The notes: a model not told the origin generated them from the letters alone. Counted from the first letter of the stretch, positions 23,208 through 38,200 are shown. The stretch: 64,000 nt of DNA from Tetracentron sinense (GCA_015143295.1 CM026556.1:23498547-23562546); one strand, 5' to 3'. Made by a program: numbers and translations.

Positions 23208-26200
23208 CCCCTCTTGATTTCTGTTTTGACTATATAAAGGAATGAGAAATGCTAGCCCCAGTTGTAAATTTTCAAACTCTCACTATAGTTGTGACATGTG
23301 TCGCTATTTTTCATTGTTACCTTTAGAATCGGTCAAGACCATAACTTTCTCCTTTGTAAAAAATTGGTTTCTTAACCTATGGAAAGGGTAGCAACGACAA
23401 GTGTAGCACTCACTATGAAAGTTTGAAAAAAATTAAAATGTGCAACTGGGGCTAGCACTCCTTGGAAGGAATTCACTAACCAATTCACTTCCTCACTTGA
23501 ATTAGTCGCTTTGCAAGACTCAATCACTATTAATCGTTAGATGCCCATAACGAGGTAATCAGATGAATTGAACAATTGATGGTCTTGAGAAGGTCCATTA
23601 ATCTGTTTCTGTTCTGTAATTTCTGTTTCTTTAAGTTATGTGATTAACTAATTATTTTATAGCTTGCAGTTTGATACTTTGATTTACTCAATGTTAGACT
23701 TAGGGTGATTAAATCATTAATTTTTAATTTATATATATATATATATATATATAACAACAATTAACAAATATTATATTTTTCGAGTTTTAGGCGTCATTAC
23801 TCAGATGAATTTTTTAGTTGACTCGACATGGCAAGGTTCCGTGTCGAGTCGAGTTTCGAGTTTCAAAACACTGGGTTCAATCTACAAGTAAGGTTGTAAT
23901 GTCATCAGGGATTTCCCAACGTTATTTACCTTTAAATCCCTTCCACTTATGATCTTATAGTCCTGACCTTTTCTTTTATTTAAAATTTAGAAAGCTGTCA
24001 AAGATGCAAGCCACACAACCAATATGGTTTAATGGCTTGCTTCTAACCTTTCATTTCTCTCATTATGAGTGTATCACAATTCCATGTTATCATAGAGATT
24101 AACATCTACTATTGAATTTTCTTCTTTACTTAGTTGGATTTAATATTTTAACTTGATTTTACATAAGGAACAAGCTGTACACTAATTGCGAGTTATATGC
24201 GATGGAATACTTTCAAAGAAAGAAAATAACTAGACTCAATGTTTCCACAAAATTCTGTCCTGGCTGCTGAACGTCCATTACTATAGCTTAAAATTTTCAT
24301 TCATGGAAGATTGAGAAAAAAAAATTACGCTTTGAGAAGAAACTACAATAGCTTCCAAACAATTTTTTTCGCAGGCTTGAAGAGTTTTCACCTTCTCCTG
24401 GTGCATCCTTGGACAAATGTAACTCACTTATCTAAGGCCTGGGTTACCACTCTAAAACTTCCACACAGACAGTCCAATACCACCAAACATCTTAGTTACC
24501 AAGGGACATATAGCATTTTTTGAAAGACAATTAAATAATCTTAGTTTATACTTTATTCGCAAAAAAAAATAGAGACTAATGAGCAAGACAAAAAGAAGAA
24601 AATTAGTAGATTGGAAACTATTAGTCATCTGAAAATGTCAGAAGCATGGATAATAAAAAGTTGTTAGAGCTGAACCAAGTACTCTTGCAGAGTACTTTTG
24701 AATGTCAGAAGCCGTTTGACTCTTCTACTTGGGCGCTAGGTAGCTGGTAGCTTTTGGAGGAATGCCATTATTGTAAATACAATGGTAAGGAAAATGATTG
24801 GACTGCGAGGATATTCTTAAAGGGGATTGTGAGCATGTTTGCGTAGTTTTCATTTATAGGTATGGAGAGCAACAAATGTGTGAGTTACATAGAAAAGAAG
24901 TAAGATCATTTACCTACAAAAAGTACATGAGGATTTCAGCAAATGGGTAGGATTAGAATTTGGAGGGAAATAGGATAAGGACTGAGAAAAACCATTAGTG
25001 AAGGAACACATAGTGATGCTTTTGTTTACCTGAAGCTTCAAGTAGAAGGGTAAATAGTAAAATTGTGTGCCCCGTGTGTAGGAGAAATTTGAGGGAAATT
25101 GAATATTGAAGTTTGTTTCCCTTTTCAACTTTTAGAATCGAAAAGAAGTGAGCATATTTGGCTTGGCCAACATATGAGAGCTTAAAACTCAACTTTGCCA
25201 GTAGATTGTCTAGGAATGTCAAGGTGATTATAGGCCAGAAGAAAATCATATTCAGGGCTCATTCCAGTTCAATTGCGATCAGATAATCCATTGGAGCAGA
25301 GGCTATAGGCAGTTCAAAAAGAATGAAGTTGTTCAGACTGTTTTTTTTTTTTTTTTGGGAAAGGTAATTTTGAATGTATGAGAGAGATGCAGAAAAAACA
25401 AGCTTCAGTACAAGAACAAACAAAATCAAAGTTCACAATGAGTGAACCAAAACCTGAAATTCCAAAGTAAAAGGCAAAGTAACAAAAACAGAGAGCATCC
25501 CTTATCTGATTACTGGATATCTAACCCCCAATCCCCAAAATCAGACCTGATAGAGCACCAAAGCCCATATAACACTACAAATCCTCCTAAATAGGCAAGG
25601 CACAGAAAGCTCGACATCCTCAAAAATGTGCTTAATCCTCTCCTTCCAAATGGACCATGTAATGACGGGCCACCGGAAGCAAAGCCCATCCAATTGCTAG
25701 AGGGAGGGGAGAACAAGGACTAAGACCAGCAAGAAAATAAATCTTGAAAGGATCTAATTAAGACCTAGACCACCCCTAGACAAGATAAGACACTTCAAAT
25801 GACCACAATGAAAGGAAAATGCAAGAGTAAGTGATCCAATGTTTTCTCCTTAGCTCGGCACAAAAAGCAGCAATTAGCTAAACTCCAGTCTCAGCTTTTA
25901 AGGTGGTTAAAAGTTTGAATCTTATCCCAACATGTTGTCCATATAAAGAAGGATACCTTTGAGGTTGTACCTGGAATCCACACGATCTGATAAGGAAATC
26001 GGAGACAATAGGGAAAGTATGAAGTGAATGGTAAAAAGATTTCACTGGGAAATGACCTCTCGAGTCTCTACACCACAAACGCCTGTCTCTAACCAAAGGA
26101 GAAGGCTAGAAGTGCAAACTGAATTCCAACGATTCAGAAGCCTAGATAAATTCCCCACTTCCCAGTGATTGAGATTGTATCTTAATATAGATATCCGTTA

Positions 26201-29200
26201 ACTCTACCCAGACTCCATTCTAAATGGGATGAGATCATCACGACTCCCGAGCTTGTCAACTGCTAACAAGGTATTAAACTTTGGATTCGGTATAAACTTC
26301 AATCGCTAAGGAAGTTGACTTAATTTGAGGAAGTTTAAGGAAGTGTAAGGAAGATCTGTAAAAATTAAAGAAGTCTAGGAAACTTTAAGGAAACATTGGA
26401 ATTTTAAGATGAAACTTTAGATTTTTTTTTTGGTAGATAACGAAAGAATATTATTAAAGAGAAAAGAAAAAACAAACAAGGCAAGAAACAATGCCCAAAA
26501 ACTATTGCTGTGATGATGTATGGTTGTCCCTGTCCATACCCCAAATCCTGACTACTAGTAGTTCCATATATATGAGACCCATAACCATAATCATATGATC
26601 CCATACTAGATCCAAGGTAACAATAACCCATGTTGCCCAATCCAGATGATTGTGATTGTGCTTCTTGCGTCCCGTAATTGCTATTAGTATATCCATACCC
26701 ATACGAAGCACTAGAACTAGTATCACGCCTCCCAGATCCAATGCTCAAACTATCCATAGTAGCAGTTATAGGACTGACATCAATGTTCTGGATTGGATGA
26801 CCACTCTCATCTACCTCCATAAGCTTGTACCTTCTTTGTCGGTATGTCTGGTCTCTTGGTGTCGGTCGTGAAGCATGGTCTTCATCCTAGGTAGTATAAT
26901 CAAAATTTTGTTCCACTGTAAATGGGCTCATCTCTATATTTTCACTACCTCCACCCACGCTGCCTATACCCCCACCACTTGCACCACCCCCTGGTTGTGC
27001 ACTTTCATGGCCTCCATCATCATCATCATCTCCGCCCCTATCTCCACCCCCACTCACGGCCTTTGAAGATGAGAATGACCAATCAATGTCTCTACCTTGT
27101 GACTGTGTGGTCATATACTCATCTATGTCAACACCAATCTGCTGTGTAATTTGAGAACTAGGCCTACCGTCCTCGCAAAAGATGTCACTGAGGTCGATGG
27201 GGTCTGAATAATCCTCCCTATTTTGTTCTACTCTTAATTGTTTCATCCTCAACCTCAAGTTGTAGTGGACATACACAAGTTTTTGCAGCTTCTCGTGCCC
27301 TAGCCGATTGCGTTACTTGGAGTGGATGAGAGAAAAAGTGCTCCAATTTCTCTCACAACCAGAGGAGGAAGTTGTTTGTGACAACACTCTTACAGCAATC
27401 TTCCTCAAGTTTGGTGCATCCAACCCGTATAATATCCACCATTCAGCTGCAATTAAAAAACAACTTAAAATAAATTCAGTTTACCCTATTCTAACTCTCA
27501 CAATAAACATACAAAATAAAAATGATATAAGTTACCAAGGGGTGTGTTCTGTCGTCCAGCCACCGCAACATTCCGATTGAACGAGCCAATAGAATCCCTA
27601 TACCACTTCACCTATAGAAAATGCATTAATCTCACAAGTTGTAGAAAAGTAAATTAAACCATAAAAATGAATTAGACATCAACTTACTTCTTTAAGTGCT
27701 TCTGCTTGCAGATCTCCCTTTGGTTCTAACTAGGACTGAGACCATGCTTGTATTGATATTTAGGGTTTAGGTAATATGTTGTTATCAATCAAAGCATCCA
27801 TATTTAAATAAATGAATGTAAAAAAAAACAATTTTAAAATAAGCTCTTACTAGCTGCATGAAGGGGATGGAGGAGTTGTTTCGTCCATCTCTCACCTATA
27901 ATTTTCAAGTACCTGACGGAAGGGCATGGGGCGACGGCCTTGACTGCTTCTTTTATCAGTCTAATGGACTCGTACACAAATCCCATTGTAGGCTTCTTAT
28001 CACCGTCTACCATCCTCAACACCTTCACTATCGGCTCTAAGATATTGACCATTGCATTTGCATCATCCCAAAAACTGGGTCTAGTTACTATCTCCTCAGC
28101 CTTCTTTGCTGCTATAGTTCTATTGTCATTATAAGTTATCCATTCTTCTTAGGCGAACATGGCTTTTAACCCAACTTTCTTTTGTATGATGCTTTGTAGG
28201 GCCACGTAGTTAGTGGCAAAACGTGTAAGCCCGAGACGGACCAAATCCCCTCCACACTTCTCTCGCATTAAAGACAACTCAATTGTGATTATAAATGTAA
28301 TTTGTTACCGCTCTTGCTTCATCAGTCACCCTCTTCACAGTTTTCTTCTTTCCAATGTCTTTCAACATAAGGTCAATGTAATGTGATGCACACGGGGTCC
28401 AAAAGAGATTATATTTTCTAGAGTCCATCATTTTTCCTCCAGCCTTCTTGTAATTGCTGCCATTATCAATGACGATATGGATGACATTACTCTTTCAGAC
28501 CTTTTTGATGACATCAACCATCTCCTTATAGATATACTTTGCATCCTTAGTAACACTGGATGCTTCAATAGATTTTAAGAAGACAGTTTTTCCATCAAAG
28601 TACACCATAAAGTTGATGATGGACTGTCGAGTGGGACTAGTCCAACCATCACACATAATTGTAACCCCATATTCTGGCCAACTCTTCTTCAACGAATTTA
28701 TATATTCGTTTAATTCATCAATCTCTCTATTCAAATAGGGGTTCATGATTTCATATAGTGTTGGTGCCTTCACTCCCAGTCCTGCTTAGGCAGATTCATC
28801 TAACATGTTCTGAAAGAATGGACTGCTAACTATACGGGCCAGAATGTCATTGAAGATAATATACTTTGCAGCCGCCTGTCCAAGTATCTCTCTGACATTT
28901 CCCCACATGGATTTCAACCCTCCCTGTTTTGCATCTCTATTCCGGTACATTTGTGGATCCATAGGGATTTCCTCATCCCATCTTGCACTAAAAGTGCGCA
29001 TAAGACTCCCTCGGCCCCGGGTTGTAGCCCCACCAACCCTTGATGAGCCAGCACTAGAACTGCCACCCCTAGCTCCCAATCCGCCGGCTCTCGACGTGCC
29101 GGCACCAGAACTGCCACCCCCAGCTCCAAATCCACTGGCCCTTGATGTGCCGACACCAAATGAACCACCAATCCTATGCCTCCCTCTTTGATCTGCATCC

Positions 29201-32200
29201 CTCTGATCAGCAACGAACACTCGTACCACAAACCAATGTTGCATCCTTTGTTGCTCGGTCTCACAATCAGATGGATATTGAACACCATCATCATCACTGT
29301 CTTCTACATGCACCATATCATCCCGATATGGAGGCTCCATCAGTGACTCATTAAACTCTGCCTCCCTCTTTTCCTTCTCCCTCTTCTCTATCCTCCCCAA
29401 TAAAATCTTTTTCATCGCCATTTTTACTTCTTTAGGACAATTTGGGCAATCTTTGACATTACTATACCCACCAACCAAATGTTGCTTCAACCTAGCAACA
29501 CCACTCACGATTCGATGCGCACAGTAATTGCATATGGCTTTTTGTTTATTTCCATCAATGCACCGCCCGTGCTTCCAACCCACATCCGGCCCTGAATCAC
29601 GCGGCATCTTCTATTGATATATCATTAAAAAAAATGATATATTTTAAATGAAACATATCCTTCTAAATACAACAATCAATGTCTCTACTGTGTGGTCATA
29701 TACTTAGTAATATTTATTGATTTTTTAATTGTATGTATAATATAAATTAATATTAATTTTTAACACATTACTTTTTTGTCATATAATATAATATCTTTTT
29801 TTACATAATACGTCATTTTTCGAATTTTTGTTACTAAAAAAATTATGTTAACTTAGAATATCCTTTTTAAAAATAAATTTTTATTTTCCAAAGAATCCCT
29901 ATTAATCACTCTTTCCACTGCTTAGTGTCTTATATATCCAATGTTTTTGTATTTATTTTTCTTTTTTAAAATATTATTGTTATGTTAATCAAAATGTCCA
30001 AGGAAGTGATTTATAATAGAGTTGTGATTAGTGGATTGTGTAGCTAAATGCCGGTCCACGTGTCCTTTTTAACACCTCTTTTAACTATGGTTAAGCTTAA
30101 CTAATTAAGTTTTTTTGGAAGGTAATTAACTAATTAAGGTTACTATTTCTTTTTCAAAGCCAAGGTTGGATGGATGAATCTTAACCCCAGGAGTGAGTGA
30201 ATCTTAACCCCAGTTAGTAGGTGATAAAAGTGGGTGTGGTCGTGTGGTCCAATAAGGGACACGTGGACCAATACTAGCAACACTCTCTTTTAGGGTGTTC
30301 AAAACATGTCTTTTTCTTAATGAAAGACAATGACACATGTCTTTCATTTAGAATGAGTGAGTTTAACAAAGAGTGGAGTTAGCATTACCCTCTTAGGTTT
30401 ATTAGCTAATACTTATAAGTTATAATCCCGTATGCTCTTGTTTCCCATTTCAGTTTCACCCAAACAAAAACAGAGGAGAATGCTGGCCGAACAAGTGAGA
30501 GGATCTAACCTTTAAGGTTTCGACAATGGACGGCGGCAACGGCAACACAATGGCGACGGCGATCGAAGACGGCAAGGGAGGGATCTTCTTTAGCTAGGGT
30601 TTTAGACCTTTGGTCTCCACAACCTTAGGTATGTTCTATTCCTCTATCTTCTCTACTCTCCTTCTCAAATTTCTTTTCTTTTTTGTTTCTTTTCTTTTTC
30701 TACGATTCTACTTCTCAGTTGGAGTTAATTTCTCTAGAGTATGAACTATGCTTCTCTGCTATGAGATTTTTGCCTTCTTGGAGATTTAAAGAGGACCCTT
30801 TCACTTTTTCACGAGTTCTCTGTAATTGGTTCATGGTAGGCTAGCTTACTATTTAGGTAGTAGGTACCCCTTTCAAATCTGGTCACTAGTGAGTATGGTG
30901 ATTGATTTCATTTCAGTCTGTGCAATTTTTTTTTTCATTGGATGGTGGTCTACAACCATACTTCGGTCATGGATCTGTGAGTTGTGAGTCTATCACAAAG
31001 GCAGAACCTACTTTTTTATATTTCTTTCTTGGATGGATGTCTGCAAGTGTAGAACCAAATGTCATTTCCTTCTCAGTCCGTGAGTGGTGAGTGTCATAGA
31101 GCTTTTTACCAAAGTTCGGTGACTTCCATGAAATTCCTTCGATGTTCTGAAATTTTCAATTACATTTTTACAATTTCAGTCAAAGTCCACCGAAGTCACC
31201 GAAGTTTGCCACAAATTCTTGTATTTTTAAAATACATGGAGGTTTCGCTTCGGTAACCACCGAAGTCAGACTCAATTCGGCCGAAGTTGACCGAATTGAA
31301 TCGATTTTTAATACCTTGACTGCTAAAGCATACAAATTACAGAAGTCCTATTTAAGCAGTGATTGATGATTGATCACACCACAAATTGACCCAAAATCTC
31401 ACCTCCTTCACTTTTAAGATACATTTCCAAAGACCCACCCCATGAGAGCCACTAATTTCCTTTGGATCCCAACTATTCTTCTCCTCGTGCCTAGCCACAA
31501 TGACCTTCCTCGATAAGCTCTCTCTCTCTCTCTCCACCCAAATTGCCAAAGCCATTTGTCTAATAACGACTTATTAACCTCAACCAATGATTTCATATTT
31601 AAATCCCTATCCGATTTGGGACAACAAATTGTACTCCAATTGACCAAATACATTTTCTGGATATCGACCATCTTGGTCCATAGAAAATTTCTTTGAAATT
31701 GCTCCAACTTAGATGCAAATGTTGTTGGAATAGACACAAGGGGTAGGAAATACGTAGGGAGGCTACTATGCGTACTATTGAGTAAAGTAAGTCTACCCCC
31801 TTTTGATAAAAAAGTAGTTTTCCACCCTTGAAGTCTCTTGGAAAATCATTCCATAACTGGGTCCCAAACCGACTTAGCCTTATACCTAGCCCAATTGGGA
31901 TTGCCCAAATAAGATGTTGGAAGAAATCCACACTTACATCCAAGGACTACTGCCAGTTCGGCCAGCTGAGGAACATTACCATCACTAAAAATTTAGGATA
32001 TCAAAGGGTTGATTCTCAAGCCCAACACCGCTTCATTGCACCTACAGAGCCAAAGGAGATGGGCCAAATCTCTACTCGAAGCATCGCAAAATAGTAAGGT
32101 GCCACCTGCGAATTGCAGATGAGATATGTTCTAACTTGACTTCCCAATAGAAAAACCTAGCCAGATTGACTCAACGACTTTGTCAATCATTCTACTAAGA

Positions 32201-35200
32201 ACCTCAGTTACCGTAATGAAAAGAAAAGGGGAAAAGGGACCCCTTAACGAAAACCTCTAGAGCTCTGAAAGTAACTATACGGGCAACCATTAACGAAGAT
32301 AGAATACAACAACAAAGGAATAACAGGATTTCATCCACCTTCTCCACTTAACTACAAATCTCATCCTACCCAAGATATAATCCAAAAAATCACAGACTCA
32401 CGGTTCACATTATCATAGGCCGCTTTTCCAAATCAATTTTGCATAAAATTCTTATAAAACCAATTTGATTCTATCCTCAACACATTCATTGGCGATTAAA
32501 ATTTCATCCAAGATCTGCCTATCACCCACAAAAGCTCCTTGGGGGAGCGATATGATGGACCCCTTAACCAACTTAACTCTAGAAAGCTAAGACTTTAGCT
32601 AGAATATTATAGACACTACCGAAGAGACTGATAGGTCCAAAGTCTGTCAATTCATAGGCTCCATGAACTTTGGAAAACAAGGTTCTAAATGTCGATATCG
32701 CTCGACATGTCAAGCTTTGGAAAAAAGATATATCGGTGATATATCTTTTATCGGTGATTTTTGAAAAAAATGAAAAATAATGGGCAAAACTTGGAATTTT
32801 GCGGTGGAAATTCAGGAAATATTAAAATAGATGTTAATACACCTTTGAGAATAAAAACATTTAAAATAATAGCAATCTACATAAGAGATGCAATGGGAAA
32901 GGGGCAAAGATGTACGTTGGCGACACAATGTATGATTGATTCATATTCCTAAATTATAATTAGCTTATATAAAATGTTTCACTCATTTCTCAATCAATCA
33001 TAAATTTATAATTCATAAGATCCATAACAATACAAACACACATAATAATAATCCAACCCACTCCAAGAACTACAACAAAACCAAAATGAGTTACCCAAAG
33101 GCTCAACTGCCACCGGCACTGGCAAATGAGGTTGTACACCTCTATACCCATATGGATGTGACTCATATGCGAAAACATATCAATATGAATATTAGCCCTC
33201 TGGTTGTGCATAGCTATGTTCTTGAGAGCACAATTGTCACTGACATTGTTAGATAAGGTTGTACCCCCATACTCATATTCATACAGCTCGTACCCAAAAA
33301 TATATTCATATGATTTTTTTGGAATTTTAAATGGAGGGTACCCATAATATGCTTAATTTTTTTTTAAAGTTTGAATGTAAAGTCTTTTTCTGCTAAACTA
33401 TTAGTTGACTTTTTGACCCTGTTAATGAAAATATTTTTGAAGACTAAAATATGAGATTTTTTCGCTAGACTTTTGGGTTTTAATAATGTTTTGATATGGT
33501 AGAATTTATGAAATTCAAAGATTTGAGAAATACCTTAGCATTTGAAAGTTGAAATTCTCAAAAAGACACTAAAAAGCGAATTTTGTTCTTGAACTAAAAA
33601 GTTGACTTTTTATTCTTCAAATGGGTGTATAACGTTATTTATATATAAATATCTTAAGTAAATGGTAAATGATATTTTCCGTAAATAAGTTTCACTCTCA
33701 TATCGAAAGGCAAAAGCCTAAAAAAAATACGTCGGTCAATATTACAAGATATCGGCGATATATCCTTGATATGATGTAAAAAAAATTCAACAGCATGTAG
33801 ATGGGTCGCCGACCACCGATATCGATAAATATCGGCGATCAATTTTTTGAACCTTGGCAATAAGCTTGCTATTCAACATCCTATGAATTCACTGTAGTAG
33901 AACTCTTGGAATACTCTCAAAGGGTCAGATTTGATGAAAGACCAACATCTCTTGTAAAATTCAATTGAAAATCCATCCTAAAGCTTTATCACCATTAATG
34001 GTAGTGATTGCTTTCGAGATTTCTTCTTCCTTGAAAGAGCTTTTAAGACCATCACTCTGATCCTTGGAAAAATTGTCAAAAAACATCACATCCAATTTCA
34101 GACTATCTCTGGTTTTCCAGAAACAGATGGAAATAAAATTCCACAACTGCTTGCCTTATATCCTCTTTGATTTCCTTCTATGAGTCACCCACCTTTAACT
34201 TAGGTATGAAGTTAATTTTGTTTCGATAACTCTCCACCTTATGAAATAATCTGGTATTCCTATCACCTTCTTTGAGCCATCAAACTCTCGATTTTCTGCT
34301 TCCAACTGATCTCTTCGTATTGCAAAAGATGGTGAAAATCCTTTCTAAGTTTCTCTCTTTCCTTTATCTCGGCAATTGAGATACAACCCTCCCCCTCAAT
34401 GCAATCAATCCTTATAATGTCCAAGAGAATTCTATCCTTCATTTGACTCATATGACCAAGTACTCAACCTTTTGAGTCATGACTTTGCCGCTTTCAATTT
34501 GAGCCCAAAAATGATGATAGGACGATCCCAAAATCCCCCCCTCCCCCTTTCTAATTCCAGACAAATTGGAATATGATCAAAAGTGATTTTCAAAAGTGCC
34601 ACAAGATTGGCTTGAGGGAATCTCTTCCCATTCATTACAGGATAAAAAGCAATCCAATTTGCTCAAATAGGGTAGGCCTGAAAGTTGGACGGAGTAAATT
34701 TAGTACCTTTAAGAGAAAATCTAAGAGACCATGACGAGAAATAAAATACTCGAATGCCTTCATCTTGTGAGAAACTAGCCCCCCAATACACCACAGGGCA
34801 TTCCACCTCACCCCACATCATCTAATTCCTGCCAAAAGTCACCAAAGTATGCTGAATCCACTAGACCATGTACCCTAGTCAAAACCCAAACAAAATCATT
34901 AATGATCAATCTACAAAAGATAGATAGAGAAAAAGCTCCGCTCTCATAGTCCATGACCTCCACCAAATTGCTGTCCCAAATTGTCAAAATACCCCCTTCA
35001 TCCCCTAAGGAAGGGACAGCCTTCCAATCAGAACTAGCAGACTCCGAGATTTCCTTCACAATCTCAGAATTCACAACATCCACTTTTTATTTCCATGGAT
35101 ACATCCAAACAATCCCTCTGAGGATCCAACACATCTTAAGTAGCCTCTGATTCAATCGCTGAAAACAATGACTATGCTTGAATAATCTGAGGATGGCCCA

Positions 35201-38200
35201 AACCATTTGAAATCCTCAATAGGATGCCAAGCTGCTTTCCTGTCCCTATCTTCCTTGGTTGGGCACCCTCTACTAGATTCTAGCTCCGAGATCTCTATGT
35301 GAAAGAAGGTTAATTGTTCTGGTGGTCCATAGCGCATGATTTCTTTATCAACAACCAAATATCGAAAGGATCCTCGCTCTCGCCCAAGGATTAAATACTT
35401 GGTTTCGGGAGCTGTAATGGTCTCAACTCTCAACCAAAACTGATACGTGTCGATTTCGGGCATTTCTTATTTTTAAAAAAATATTCTAAAAAAAATTTTT
35501 TTTTAAAAAAATTGATGTCATGGATAGGTAACATTTTCTAAAGCTAATATAAAGTAGAAAATGTAGATATAATGAAATATAGTAGGGCAGTATTAATAGG
35601 GGTGGTTATTGAACAAAATGTTCGTGAACTACTCGGACTCGGCTCGTTAAAAGCTCGAGTATCGTTCGTTTATTTAGTAAATGAGCCGAGCTTGAACACC
35701 TCTTTTGAGCTTGTTTAGTAAACGAGCCAAGCTTGAACACACCCCTGCTCGGCTCGATAAAAGCTCAGTTTGATTACATATATATATATAAGTGTAGTGT
35801 GGGTGTGGGTGAGTGTATGTGTTATGGGTGTGGGTGTGGGTGTGGGCGTGTGTGTGTGTGGCTGTGTGGGTGTGTGTGGTGCCGGGTGTGTGTTTTAAAA
35901 TAACAGGCCTACCCTGATCCCAGCACCAAATCTCATGACAGATAGTCACTAACAAGCTGCCATATCCCTCCTTTTGCCCATTAGCCACAAAAAAGACAGA
36001 AGATGGGATTCAAAAAGATCTATATAGGTTCCGAGTGAGTCAAAATCAGATCCTATCACCAGGGATGGGTTAGGACAGTATTCCACCTAATTGCAAGTTT
36101 CTCAGATTGCAAATGTAGAACATGAACTTATTACAGCACATATACTTGAATAGGAGATTACGACAGAGAAAAGACCAATGGACAGGCACCTCAAAGAGAG
36201 CTGTAATTGGTACAAGGGATGCGGAAATCTGGAGAAGAATGTACACAGTTATTATGAATTTGTGCAGGATGATGGGTACAAATGAATAACAGTTTCTGGA
36301 CGATCTGTTCTTCGGTGAGCAAGGGAATATAAGGCAAGTATATGTGATGTGGGACAAAAGATAGTCCCACATCGGTTAGGGAAGTGTTGTGTACAAATGA
36401 TGTTGCTTATTAAATGAGTGTTGACAATAAGAGAAGGGCCAAGGCCCAAGAGATTAATTGGCCACGCTTGGCTTGGTTCAATGAGAAAGGCCAATTTGGC
36501 TTGGCTATACTCCCCAATTTGGCTCGGCCAAGAGATTTAAAAAAAAAAATTAATTAATAATTATTTATAATAAGGCTCGCTAAAAGCTCGAGCTCGTTTA
36601 TGTGTTCACGAGCTGATCACGAGCCGAGTTCAAACAAGGGTATTTATGCTTGAGCCGAGCTTGAACAATAGTGAAAATTAGCGAGCCGAGCTTGAACACC
36701 CTACTACTCGGCTAGTTCGGCTCGAGTATCACCCCTAGCAGTATATGTCTAGATGAGACAAAAGTAGCAACATACTGCTAAAGCCACATAGAATTATAGG
36801 CTGGCTCATCATAATCATCATCTCTATTTGACTGAATGTAAGGTTGGGGGTAGAGATTTTTATAGTGTTGGGCTTGGGCATAGTCGTGTGAGAATAAGTC
36901 ACTAAAAAGATCATGTGCAGTAGTACTATATTGTGGGTGATCATGCAGGTATGAGGGAGAGTATTCATAAGCTCCAAATCAAGTTTTTAACCACCAAAAT
37001 TCAAAGGAATTTTAGAGTTTAGGGCATAGAATAGGTAGAGAACTGGAGGAAAATTAAAGAGGAGTTTTGGGGGTGTTTTTAGGGGTTGAAGCCTGACGGT
37101 AACCCTTCTTATTTCAAAACGTCAACCGAGTGCTATGCTGAAACTGTTACGTATCGTAGGACTAAGGCAATACGTAACGGTTTCGGGCGAGTATTATTAT
37201 TTCTTAACAAAACATGTGCAAGTCAAGTATCATGTCCTACTAAAACCAAAATATCAATTTCGGCGTTTTTTTAAACCATGCTCTCACGTAATGAAGTAAG
37301 AGGTGTTGTATAAGAACGAGTGTTCTCATGTGGTGTTGTAGGTGTTTTGTGTGAAACTTAATTTTTCCTTATATCTTTAGTCCCACATCGGATAGATAGA
37401 AAGTTGTAAAGGGGTTTATAACCTCACACTTTCATACTTGGGTAATAGCAAGGAAGTGGGCTAGGCCCTCGCGCATGGGTGAGGCCCAAGGGGAGGCCAA
37501 ATGGGTTTCAATGGGAATTTGGCGAGTCGGGCCGAAAACCTTTCATGCACAACATGTTGCAGGTCGCATCCTGGGCATGGTATATCAAGACACACACGCG
37601 GCCGACCGTGCCGGGCCGGGCAGGGTTTGGTCGCTCGTGTGGGTTCTTGAAAACCTTTTTATTTATTTTTCCTCTTTTGGCTTTTGGGTTCCTCTAAGAG
37701 AAGAAATAAGTTACCGTTTTCTTACCAGTTATGAATTTAATACACCCTATTTAAATCTTTATTAAGAGGATTTATTTCTTAATATGTTTTCAGATCTGAA
37801 AGGTTTCCTTTTGGCTTTCCAAAATTCTACATAAGGATTTCATCACTGTTTAACGACACACAACTACAAAGCAATTTACAGAGTTTTTTCTCAAAGTTTT
37901 CCTCTGCGATTTCAGAGTTTGTTTTATATTCGGTTGAGTTCGTTGTGACCAGAGAAAGGAAAGTGCTCCATTCTCTCTAGAATAGATCATTGAATCTTGG
38001 GGGTGCCTGACATTATCCTACGAGCATCACGGGTCGAGGACAACCTGTAGGAGGCGAATTTCACATTGAGGACAAAGTGTCAAAGATATGCCTCAATCTC
38101 GACTACTTTTTTTGATCGGTAATCAGAAAATATATATTAATCAAAAAGAGGTACAAGAAGCAAACTATGATATAATACAAGTTTACAGTAGCGTAAGCTA

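Larger units (their letters stand above)
26267..31318 (-). mobile_element. hAT transposon, 5.05 kb, with perfect 8-bp TSD
   Basis: Both ends begin CAAGGTATTAAA (left CAAGGTATTAAACTTTGG; right, in reverse, CAAGGTATTAAAAATCG). They are flanked by identical 8-bp duplications ACTGCTAA at 26259-26266 and 31319-31326, the hAT hallmark. Subterminal repeats around TTCGGTxACCGAAG occur at the right end. A transposase pseudogene lies on the minus strand at 26404-29607. The 1.7 kb between its start and the right end holds a foldback MITE (30053-30269) and a plus-strand leader-like cassette (30440-30628). The element is inserted in a LINE within ATG13 intron 2. Confidence 0.9.
25341..35463 (-). mobile_element. 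LINE (L1-type), split by two hAT-family insertions
   Basis: On the minus strand the parts occur in LINE order. An endonuclease piece carries [23 protein letters not shown] (written here as [10 protein letters not shown] then [10 protein letters not shown]; about 34830-35060). RT pieces follow: [12 protein letters not shown] (about 32640-32680), a [20 protein letters not shown] stretch (about 32590-32630), [12 protein letters not shown] (about 31660-31710) and [11 protein letters not shown] (about 31370-31405). After the hAT element come zf-RVT sequence around 25870 and a 3' end with T16 (25341-25356). The reading resumes across both insertions, which shows the LINE was there first. Stops and frameshifts are frequent. 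A frame at 35152-35463 may be ORF1-derived or unrelated, so the 5' limit is uncertain. It lies sense to ATG13. Confidence 0.8.

Noticed and set aside
22979..23245. Leu/Ser-rich 88-codon frame
   Set aside because: It is a translation of a (CT)n tract inside a hAT-like element.
37475..37765. Two overlapping frames of 72 and 96 codons
   Set aside because: They lie within the copia LTR, are not conserved as frames in the other LTR and have no family features.
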